From assembly GCA_017621055.1 (NCBI GenBank), contig JAGATX010000033.1, positions 1 to 64,000 of the forward strand: a stretch of 64,000 bases of DNA. Direction: 5' to 3'. The first letter of the stretch is position 1. Each line of letters opens with the position of its first letter. The notes below the pieces were generated by a model. It saw only the letters and a list, made by a program, of their open reading frames with translations, was not told the DNA's origin and made no database searches. Positions 25,456-32,215 of the stretch are shown one piece after another. The stretch is from Muribaculaceae bacterium. Lineage in GTDB: Bacteria; Bacteroidota; Bacteroidia; Bacteroidales; Muribaculaceae. Both the position numbers and the translations under genes were made by a program.

Positions 25456-25542
25456 TGTTGAACTAATAGCGTAGCCATATGTTATATGTATTATAATCAA
25501 CTATTTGTTATATATTGCATTCAACTATTTTGAACTAAGAAT

Positions 25543-26193
25543 ATGATACGCAAAGTGTTCTTGATATCGGCTATGACCCTGACGGCGATGGGAGCGGCGG
25601 CACAGGATGCAGTCGCCACACCTTATTCGGTACGTGCGGCCATGGAGATAGTCGTTCCCTCGGGCGGTCATGACAGTTACCAGACGGGTGCCGGTGCCGC
25701 TGTTGGTGCATTCTACCGCCTACCCCTGGCCCGCAATGTATATTTCGAACCGGGTCTCGAGGGTTTTTATCACAGCATGACGGCCAAGCAGGACATGCTT
25801 ATCGGCGATTATTATTATCAGGGCTCGGCGCAACTCGCCGGTCTGCGGATCCCCCTGATGTTCGGCTATAATTTCAGCACATCGCCGCTGCTCGATATCA
25901 GCCTGTCGACCGGTCCGTGGATGAACATCAACCTATATGGCCGTCAGAGCATACTCCCCAATTTCGATGCTCCTGACCGCGTGCCAAACCAGAAAATCAA
26001 TCTGTTCAAACACGGGTTCCGGCGTGTCGACGCCCTTTGGGGGATAAGGTTGAAATTCACCTTTGCAAAGAACTATTCGGTGGGTATCGTCACAGCAGTG
26101 GCTTTCACTCCTTTGGCATCGTTCGGCATGCGGGACAAAAAAGTGAAGATCTACGGACACACCATCGGGATCTCTCTGGGATATAACTTCTGA
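25543..26193 (+). CDS. Outer-membrane beta-barrel protein (porin-like)
   Basis: The 216-aa product has a signal peptide (MIRKVFLISAMTLTAMGAAAQ) and alternating beta strands ending in an aromatic residue typical of outer-membrane barrels (HTIGISLGYNF). It resembles the generic OMP_b-brl_2/PorT-like family: YSVRAAMEIVVPSGG, GAAVGAFYRLPL, FEPGLEGFYHS. Function unknown. The AT-rich upstream region carries two copies of TCAACTATTT (25497-25506, 25521-25530). The gene ends at a perfect palindrome shared with the convergent DJ-1 gene. Confidence 0.8.
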   Translation: MIRKVFLISAMTLTAMGAAAQDAVATPYSVRAAMEIVVPSGGHDSYQTGAGAAVGAFYRLPLARNVYFEPGLEGFYHSMTAKQDMLIGDYYYQGSAQLAGLRIPLMFGYNFSTSPLLDISLSTGPWMNINLYGRQSILPNFDAPDRVPNQKINLFKHGFRRVDALWGIRLKFTFAKNYSVGIVTAVAFTPLASFGMRDKKVKIYGHTIGISLGYNF

Positions 26194-26211
26194 TCCGCGA
26201 CGGTATAACCG

Positions 26212-26247
26212 ACAGCGCCCTTCCGCCGGCCGGCGGAAGGGCGCTGT
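26212..26247. terminator. Perfect 36-nt palindrome, bidirectional terminator
   Basis: An 18+18 base perfect inverted repeat with no loop bases (left arm begins ACAGCGCCCTTCC) lies between two convergent genes. It is probably a bidirectional terminator, although neither side has a strong T-run. Confidence 0.7.
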
Positions 26248-26263
26248 GGTGCTATGCAGAGTG

Positions 26264-26836
26264 TCAGAAATAGTAGTTCATCGAGCGTTTGTAATATAGC
26301 ATGTCGCTGCCGACCTGCTGGGCGGCGTGGTCACCCATGGAGTTTGCAACGATGGCGAGGGCGAAGTGGAGTGCGCTGCTGGGTCCGTTGCCGGTAATCA
26401 GCTTTTCGAGGTTCATTACCGGAACGTCGCGCATGATGGCGCCATACTGACGGCATTCGTCTTCGAAGCCGGGGTAGCAGGTGGCTTCTTTGCCGTCGAG
26501 CAGACCTAAAGGAGCGAGCACCACGGCGGGAGCGGCGCAGATGGCGGCGATTTTACCCTTGTGAACTTTCAGGAGCTCGCACAACGGCTCGAATTCATGC
26601 AGGTTGGCGGCGCCCGGCATACCTCCGGGGCAGATCAGCCATTCGCTGTCCGCATAATCGGCCTCTTTGAATGTGAGATCGGCTTTCACGGTGATACCGT
26701 GTGCGCCGGTGACGTCGTGTTTGTCGGTGATGGATACAGTCTTGATGTCCATGCCTGCACGGCGCATAACATCTACCACTGTCAGCGCTTCGATTTCCTC
26801 GAAGCCGTTTGCAAGGAAAATAAAGGAACGGTTCAT
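26264..26836 (-). CDS. DJ-1/PfpI family protein
   Basis: DJ-1/ThiJ family, 190 aa. The nucleophile elbow is visible as AAICAAPAVVLAPLGLL, with the conserved Cys after AAI, and an N-terminal Glu in FANGFEEIEALTVVDVMRRAG. Members act as glyoxalase III/deglycase or redox-stress chaperones; DJ-1 proper is the closest subfamily by the N-terminal FANGFEEIEA motif. No close functional neighbours; it lies convergent to a barrel protein and divergent from apbE. Confidence 0.9.
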   Translation of the reverse strand: MNRSFIFLANGFEEIEALTVVDVMRRAGMDIKTVSITDKHDVTGAHGITVKADLTFKEADYADSEWLICPGGMPGAANLHEFEPLCELLKVHKGKIAAICAAPAVVLAPLGLLDGKEATCYPGFEDECRQYGAIMRDVPVMNLEKLITGNGPSSALHFALAIVANSMGDHAAQQVGSDMLYYKRSMNYYF

Positions 26837-26945
26837 AATATTATGGTATTTCAGTTATGTATTATACAAGTAGTTGCGATGTGATACAAAGTTCGGTTCA
26901 CAAACTGATAACAAAATAACAGCCCATTTTGTTTGAGTTTTGACA

Positions 26946-26962
26946 TAATTTTGTAACTTTGC
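26946..26962 (+). promoter_or_regulatory. Back-to-back -7 boxes of apbE
   Basis: TAATTTTG (26946-26953) abuts TAACTTTGC (26954-26962). Either could serve the apbE ATG at 26980; TTTG elements near 26928-26935 are candidate -33 sites. Confidence 0.65.
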
Positions 26963-26979
26963 GACAAAATTAAGAAACA

Positions 26980-27969
26980 ATGAAACGAAGCCTCATATTT
27001 TTTTTGCCGCTAATATCGACATTATTTTTGACATTTGCAAGTTGCAGGCAAAAATATTTTTACACCAGCGGCGAAACGTGGGGTACATCGTATCATATTG
27101 TGTACTCATCGGGTAGAGATCTGCAGGATTCCATCGTCGCCGAACTGGCGCGCATCGACAGCATTTTTTCAATATTCAACGCTGAATCTGAGATATGTGC
27201 CATCAACGCCAACCGCCGCACGACGGCAAGCGCCGATTTTGCCCGGGTCTTCGCCCATGCTCTTCATGCCTGGCGGGCATCCGGCGGAGCTTTCGATCCC
27301 ACAATAGCCCCGGTAGCCGAGCTGTGGGGCTTCGGTGTCTGGGGTGGTGATGAGGTGCCGGACAGTACCGTCCTTGCAACCGCGCTCGCAACGGTGGGTA
27401 TGGGCGACTGTTCCATCGACGCTCAGCGCAATATCGATAAGAAAAGCCCGGACACACGCTTTGACTTTTCGGCACTCGCCAAGGGCTATGGAGTGGATTG
27501 TGTGGCCGCGCTGCTCAAACGCAACGGATGCAAAAACTATATGGTGGAAATCGGTGGCGAAGTGGCTGTGGAGGGAAATAACCCGCAGGCCAAGCCCTGG
27601 CGCATTCAGATCGATGGTCCGAACAGCGGCGTGGCCGGCCACAATGCCCTGATGGTTGTTGAAATGGGTCCGGCTCCGCAGGCCATAGCCTCCAGCGGCA
27701 ATTACCGCAACTACCGCGTGGACAGCTGCGGAAATATCTATGGACATACCATCAACCCGGCCACGGGACGACCCGTGCAGACCGCCACGCTTGCCGCCAG
27801 CATTATCGGCAGCACGTGCGTGGAGGCCGACGCTCTGGCCACGGCGTGCATGGTTCTCGCTCCGGACTCGGCAACCGCCATGCTCGGGCGCGAAGGTGTG
27901 GAAGGCATACTTGTCGTTGCCGAAGCAGACTCGGTCCGTCTGATGACAACGCCTGGCTTTCCCCGGTGA
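26980..27969 (+). CDS. apbE: FAD:protein FMN transferase (ApbE)
   Basis: Transfers FMN covalently to Thr/Ser of flavoproteins such as the Rnf and NQR subunits. Lipoprotein signal MKRSLIFFLPLISTLFLTFASC; the mature protein is periplasmic. Family blocks: GTSYHIVY near the N-terminus, FDFSALAKGYGVDCVA, YMVEIGGEVAVEG, and GHTINPATGRPV. Length is 329 aa, normal. No Rnf or NQR genes are in the window; in Bacteroidales these targets lie elsewhere. It is probably monocistronic. Confidence 0.95.
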   Translation: MKRSLIFFLPLISTLFLTFASCRQKYFYTSGETWGTSYHIVYSSGRDLQDSIVAELARIDSIFSIFNAESEICAINANRRTTASADFARVFAHALHAWRASGGAFDPTIAPVAELWGFGVWGGDEVPDSTVLATALATVGMGDCSIDAQRNIDKKSPDTRFDFSALAKGYGVDCVAALLKRNGCKNYMVEIGGEVAVEGNNPQAKPWRIQIDGPNSGVAGHNALMVVEMGPAPQAIASSGNYRNYRVDSCGNIYGHTINPATGRPVQTATLAASIIGSTCVEADALATACMVLAPDSATAMLGREGVEGILVVAEADSVRLMTTPGFPR

Positions 27970-28033
27970 AACGGGCAAAAAAAAAGCGGATGTCTCACGA
28001 CACCCGACATTCTTTAACCTTAAATCTAATACC

Positions 28034-28081
28034 ATGAAAAACACAGTGCAAAATAACTTTATTACGATGTTCTTTGCATGA
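28034..28081 (+). CDS. Possible 15-codon leader peptide
   Basis: ATG at 28034 opens a short ORF (MKNTVQNNFITMFFA, stop TGA 28079-28081) in the gap between apbE and the response regulator. The stop codon overlaps the left arm of the inverted repeat 28081-28135. The sequence is AT-rich compared with its surroundings and lies 80 nt upstream of the response-regulator promoter. It could be a leader peptide, small protein or chance ORF. Confidence 0.3.
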   Translation: MKNTVQNNFITMFFA

Positions 28082-28135
28082 TAAACGTCCGCCGCATGTG
28101 AAAGGTTTGCCGCAGCGGCCGGGTTTAACGTTTAT
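28081..28135. repeat. Inverted repeat ATAAACGT upstream of two-component system
   Basis: ATAAACGT (28081-28088) and ACGTTTAT (28128-28135) are perfect inverted copies enclosing a GC-rich segment with its own GCCGC/GCGGC arms. Could be a terminator or regulatory stem-loop. Confidence 0.45.
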
Positions 28136-28162
28136 TAACGGCATGATTGGGCGTTTTTTGAT

Positions 28163-28171
28163 TATATTTGC
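28163..28171 (+). promoter_or_regulatory. -7 box of the two-component operon
   Basis: TATATTTGC matches TAnnTTTG and implies a leader of about 55 nt before the ATG at 28230. Confidence 0.6.
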
Positions 28172-28229
28172 AGTGTAAATAAAACCAATCAATGCCCGCA
28201 GGCGCTGTCCTGTGCTTGTTCACCTTTGT

Positions 28230-28949
28230 ATGAGAACCAAAATATTAGTCATCGACGACGAAGAAGCGGTATGTGAAATCCTGAAATATAACCTTGAAAA
28301 AGAGGGTTATGAGGTAGACTGTGCCTATAGTGCCGAGGAAGCTCTGGATATGGAGCTGTCGGACTATGATTTGTTCATGGTCGATATAATGATGGACAAA
28401 CTCAGCGGTTTCGATTTTGCCAAGCAGGTATCGAACATGACCGATACCGAGGACACTCCCATATTGTTCTGCTCGGCGCTCACCGACGAGGATGTCGTTG
28501 TGAAGGGACTTAACATCGGTGCCGACGATTATGTGACCAAACCATTTGTCATCGGTGAGGTGCTTGCGCGCGTACGCGCCATCCTGCGCCGGTCGCAGAC
28601 AAAAAAACGGCGCAGTGCCGCCGACATCGAGGCGCATCAGGGTAATCTGGAGAGCGATGTCACCTTCAAGGGCCTCGTTATAGACCGCAATGACAAGGAG
28701 TGCTTCCTCGACGGCGTCCCTGTGACCCTTACACGCACTGAATTCGATATCCTGCTGTTTTTCCTCACACACCGCAACCGCATATACAGCCGCGAAGAGA
28801 TAATCAAAAACGTATGGGAAAACGATGTTGTTGTTTCGGACCGCACCGTCGACACCAATATCACCCGCTTGCGCAAGAAGCTGGGCGACTATGAGAAGCA
28901 TTTAGTCACCCGTCAGGGCTTCGGTTATGGCTTCAAGGATAAGAATTAG
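28230..28949 (+). CDS. OmpR-family response regulator
   Basis: Two-component response regulator. Start chosen at 28230 (MRTKILVIDDEE), after the promoter. Receiver domain residues ~1-120 with acidic pocket DD/E at 9-11, phospho-acceptor D52 (FMVDIMM) and K104 (VTKPF). C-terminal winged helix (~145-239) with TRTEFDILLFFLTHRNRIYSREEI and VSDRTVDTNITRLRKKLG. The product is 239 aa. The downstream histidine kinase overlaps by 23 nt, so the pair is co-translated. Signal and regulon are unknown. Confidence 0.95.
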   Translation: MRTKILVIDDEEAVCEILKYNLEKEGYEVDCAYSAEEALDMELSDYDLFMVDIMMDKLSGFDFAKQVSNMTDTEDTPILFCSALTDEDVVVKGLNIGADDYVTKPFVIGEVLARVRAILRRSQTKKRRSAADIEAHQGNLESDVTFKGLVIDRNDKECFLDGVPVTLTRTEFDILLFFLTHRNRIYSREEIIKNVWENDVVVSDRTVDTNITRLRKKLGDYEKHLVTRQGFGYGFKDKN

Positions 28950-30405
28950 TTATCAGTGGCGTCTGTTCATCCCCATGGTGGCCGGTCTTTGGATCGTTAT
29001 CTTCGCCATGGCCGCCTGGCAGTATAAGCACAATCGCGATTTCCGCGAGGCCCGCATCTACGAGCAGCTCGATTTCATTAATGCGCGCGTTGTCGATTCC
29101 TATGACAACAGCCCGCGTCTATTGCCGCCGTTTCTGGATTTTGTGTACGAGTATTACCGCCAGAACTCAGTCTACGACCGTATACAGATCTCCATCTACG
29201 AAAACGGACGGCTGGTCCGCAGTCAGGGTGCTCCCGTGCTGCTCACTCCCGAGGAAATTGCCGAGGTATCGGGCGTGCGCCGCGAAATATCGCCGGGATA
29301 CGACGAGAACGGCTCCGCGACCGACGAGTATTTCTACTACCGGGTGATGCCTAACAGCGACGGCACCATGCTGGTTGCCACCGTCTTGCCATTCGACCAC
29401 GATGTAAACGCCGCAATCATGCCGAGCATGAAGGTATTCGTGATGATATTTCTTATGGCCATGGTGCTCACCATCCTTACCTTCTTTGCCACCCGTCACT
29501 TCGGCAAGAACATACGCATACTGCGCTCCGTGGCCGAGAAGGCCGTCACCGACCAGAATTTCCTGCCGATGATGGACTTTCCCCACGACGAATTCGGCGA
29601 CATCAACCGGCAGATTGTGCATATGTACAACGAGCGTTCGCAGGCCATGCAGCGTCAGAAACGCGAGCACATGATAGCCATGCACGCCATCGAGGAAAAA
29701 GCACGCGCAAAACGACAGATGTCGAGCAATATTAACCACGAGCTCCGCACGCCCATAGGCGTGATAAAGGGATACCTCGATACCCTGCTGGAAAACCCCG
29801 AGATGGACGTGGACACACGCACTCACTTTCTGCGCAAGGCCCAGGAACATGCACAGCGTCTGGTGAGCCTGATATCCGACGTTTCGGCGATAACGCGTCT
29901 GGAGGAGGGCGGCGAGCTTATCAACACCGAAGAACTCGATTTCCACGACATAGCCTATACACTGGCCAACGATATAGAGGAAAGCGGCGTGCTCGGCACC
30001 ATGAAATTCGAGTACAGCGTGCCTCTCGATTGCAAGATAATGGGCAACTACAACCTGCTGACGGGAATGCTCATGAACCTGGCGCGCAATGCGGCGGCAT
30101 ATTCGCAAGGCACACTGTGCGAACTCATCATGCTCGAGGAAACCGATAAATTCTATAAATTCGTGTTCCGCGACAATGGCCGCGGTGTCGGCGAAGAGCA
30201 CCTGCCGCATCTGTTCGAACGCTTTTACCGTGTGGACTCGGGGCGTGCCCGCAAGGCCGGAGGCACCGGTCTGGGCCTGCCCATCGTGCAGAGCACAGTC
30301 AACGCCCACGGAGGCACCATCACAGTGTCAAACCGCAAGAGCGGAGGTCTCGCCTTCTATTTCACACTCCATAAATCCGCCACCGGTAAAGGACGCCAAA
30401 AATAG
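28927..30405 (+). CDS. Sensor histidine kinase
   Basis: Membrane histidine kinase, 492 aa, partner of the preceding regulator. TM1 ~11-30, an extracytoplasmic sensor region ~31-165, TM2 ~166-188, HAMP-like linker, then the H-box SSNINHELRTP with phospho-accepting H271. The ATPase domain has an N box (MLMNLARNAAAYS), G1 DNGRGVGEEH, F box LFERFYRVD and G2 GGTGLGLPIV. The start overlaps the regulator. The next gene begins one base after its stop, suggesting a third operon member. Confidence 0.94.
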   Translation: MASRIRISYQWRLFIPMVAGLWIVIFAMAAWQYKHNRDFREARIYEQLDFINARVVDSYDNSPRLLPPFLDFVYEYYRQNSVYDRIQISIYENGRLVRSQGAPVLLTPEEIAEVSGVRREISPGYDENGSATDEYFYYRVMPNSDGTMLVATVLPFDHDVNAAIMPSMKVFVMIFLMAMVLTILTFFATRHFGKNIRILRSVAEKAVTDQNFLPMMDFPHDEFGDINRQIVHMYNERSQAMQRQKREHMIAMHAIEEKARAKRQMSSNINHELRTPIGVIKGYLDTLLENPEMDVDTRTHFLRKAQEHAQRLVSLISDVSAITRLEEGGELINTEELDFHDIAYTLANDIEESGVLGTMKFEYSVPLDCKIMGNYNLLTGMLMNLARNAAAYSQGTLCELIMLEETDKFYKFVFRDNGRGVGEEHLPHLFERFYRVDSGRARKAGGTGLGLPIVQSTVNAHGGTITVSNRKSGGLAFYFTLHKSATGKGRQK

Positions 30406-30406
30406 T

Positions 30407-31609
30407 ATGAAAAGCAACGCAAAAATGCTCATCTGCGCGCTGATGTCAGGAGGGAGTGCCATGGCTGCAACACCCACTCTTGAGGCGTTGGCCGACGGCC
30501 TCATGGCCGTGCCTTGTTATGCCGACAGCTGCAGCTACGAGGTATATCTGCCGTCGATGTCGGATCCCGTGCACTATGATATCTTTCTGGAATCGACTGC
30601 CGCGCCGACCGACACCCTGTCGCCGGCCGACTATGAGATAAACTGGCGTCTGACAACGGCGTCGACACCGTCGGCCGGTTTTTCGGCATATTTCAACGGA
30701 AATCATTTCCGGTTCCGTGACACCCGCCTGCAGGAGTACCACATAGAGGCCGACGCCTCCTCGTTCGCACCCGCCGGTGATGTTACGCGCGGAGTGCAGC
30801 GCCAGGCACAGTTCGCCGAGTTGCTGCCGCAGTACATAGGCCTCAGATTCAGGAGCATGGCAGCCGACAGCGCTTACAGTGTGCGTATCGCCGACGGTGT
30901 CCGCGCCGACGGGCGGCAGTGTGTGCGCATTGAGGGCGTGGAACGTCGCGCCGGCTATGATGCCTCCGAATTCACCTATCTTCTCGACGCCGCAACCCTT
31001 ATGCCGGTGGCGATAGAGCTCGAGAACAACCCCGGACAGCTGGGCGAGCAGAGCATAAGTGTGCATTATAGTCTGGTGACGCCCACCAATGGTTGCCGGA
31101 TAGATATGGAAACCCTGCTGGAGAGACACAGCGAGGCATTCGAGCGGTACCGCACCGATGCATATACCCTCGAGACCCTACCGGGCAAGATTCTACCGCG
31201 CATAGCCGGCCCGACCCTCGGCGGTGCCCGTTACGTTCACGATGAGGGCGAACCTTTCGGCATGCCAGCCGTGATAGTCTTTGCCGACAGCCGTGTGGGC
31301 ACCACACCCGAGCTTATCCACGCCGTGGAGCAGGCCGCCCTGCTCATGCCTGTGGTTGCAAAGGTGGTTTTTGTCTTTGTAGATAAGCGCGCCGAAGATG
31401 TGGAGCCTCTGTTTGCCGGCACCATGCTCGACCAACCCGTTGTGATGCTCAATGGTGGCGCGGCCGTGCGCGACTGCGGTATCGGAGCCGTCACGCCTGT
31501 GATTATATTTGCATCGCCCTCCGGCAAAGTAACCGATTACATACGCGGTTTCAACCAAGACCTTGGTAAATTTGTTATAGAGAAAACGGTAGAGGCATAC
31601 AACCTCTGA
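30407..31609 (+). CDS. Exported protein with degenerate thioredoxin-like C-terminus
   Basis: The 400-aa product starts at 30407 (MKSNAKMLICALMSGG), one base after the kinase stop. It has a signal peptide (cleavage near AMAA). Residues ~20-260 are a beta-rich domain without a recognised family; residues ~265-400 have a thioredoxin/AhpC-like pattern (GMPAVIVFADSR, VVFVFVDKRAEDVEPLF, VTPVIIFASPSGKVTDYIRGF) but no CxxC motif. Location behind a two-component system suggests an envelope sensor accessory or regulated target. Function unknown; a redox role is not supported by visible active-site cysteines. Confidence 0.6.
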   Translation: MKSNAKMLICALMSGGSAMAATPTLEALADGLMAVPCYADSCSYEVYLPSMSDPVHYDIFLESTAAPTDTLSPADYEINWRLTTASTPSAGFSAYFNGNHFRFRDTRLQEYHIEADASSFAPAGDVTRGVQRQAQFAELLPQYIGLRFRSMAADSAYSVRIADGVRADGRQCVRIEGVERRAGYDASEFTYLLDAATLMPVAIELENNPGQLGEQSISVHYSLVTPTNGCRIDMETLLERHSEAFERYRTDAYTLETLPGKILPRIAGPTLGGARYVHDEGEPFGMPAVIVFADSRVGTTPELIHAVEQAALLMPVVAKVVFVFVDKRAEDVEPLFAGTMLDQPVVMLNGGAAVRDCGIGAVTPVIIFASPSGKVTDYIRGFNQDLGKFVIEKTVEAYNL

Positions 31610-31644
31610 TTCCGCAATCTATAATCAAAATTTGCCGACAATTA

Positions 31645-32145
31645 ATGGAAACAATCTATTTTCAAGGAAATCCCTGCCATACCTATGGCATGATACCGGC
31701 CGTAGGCACTGCGGCACCATGCTTCAAACTCGTACGCCGCGACCTCAAGGAGATAAGCTGTGCCGACTATAAAGGCAAACGCGTGGTCCTCAACGTCTTT
31801 CCGAGCCTCGATACCGATGTGTGCGCCGCTTCGGTGCGCCGCTTCAATCAGGAAGCCGCAAACCTGAAGGATACGGAAATAATATGTGTGTCGATGGATC
31901 TTCCCTTCGCCGCAAACCGTTTCTGCACGGCCAACGGCATCGACAAGGTGACGGTGGCTTCGGCATTCCGCTCGCCGGAATTCGCCCAGAACTACGGCCT
32001 GCAGATTGTCGACGGTCCTCTTGCCGGCCTCCTGGCCCGCGCCGTGATAGTCATCGATGAAAACGGAAAGGTGATATTCTCCGACCTGGTAGAGGAAATC
32101 ACCCATGAGCCTGACTACAAGGGTGCTCTCGACGTGCTCTCCTGA
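31645..32145 (+). CDS. tpx: Thiol peroxidase (Tpx)
   Basis: Atypical 2-Cys peroxiredoxin reducing peroxides with thioredoxin. Peroxidatic Cys C60 in NVFPSLDTDVCAASVRRF and resolving Cys C94 in NRFCTANGI, with the usual 34-residue separation. Length is 166 aa, normal. It supports oxidative-stress tolerance in an anaerobe. Strong terminator 32163-32198 follows. Confidence 0.96.
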   Translation: METIYFQGNPCHTYGMIPAVGTAAPCFKLVRRDLKEISCADYKGKRVVLNVFPSLDTDVCAASVRRFNQEAANLKDTEIICVSMDLPFAANRFCTANGIDKVTVASAFRSPEFAQNYGLQIVDGPLAGLLARAVIVIDENGKVIFSDLVEEITHEPDYKGALDVLS

Positions 32146-32162
32146 ACTAACCGCAAAAACCA

Positions 32163-32198
32163 CACAGCCCCGGTGCCGGAAACGGCATCGGGGCTGTG
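32163..32198. terminator. Strong hairpin between tpx and feoAB
   Basis: A 16-bp stem beginning CACAGCCCCGG with a GAAA tetraloop and a single G-U-type mismatch. It lies between convergent tpx and feoAB and probably terminates both. Confidence 0.85.
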
Positions 32199-32215
32199 TA
32201 TATTGAATAATGCCG

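Noticed and set aside
27980..28019. Terminator after apbE
   Set aside because: Only a 5-6 bp ATGTC/GACAT stem with a large loop; too weak to call.
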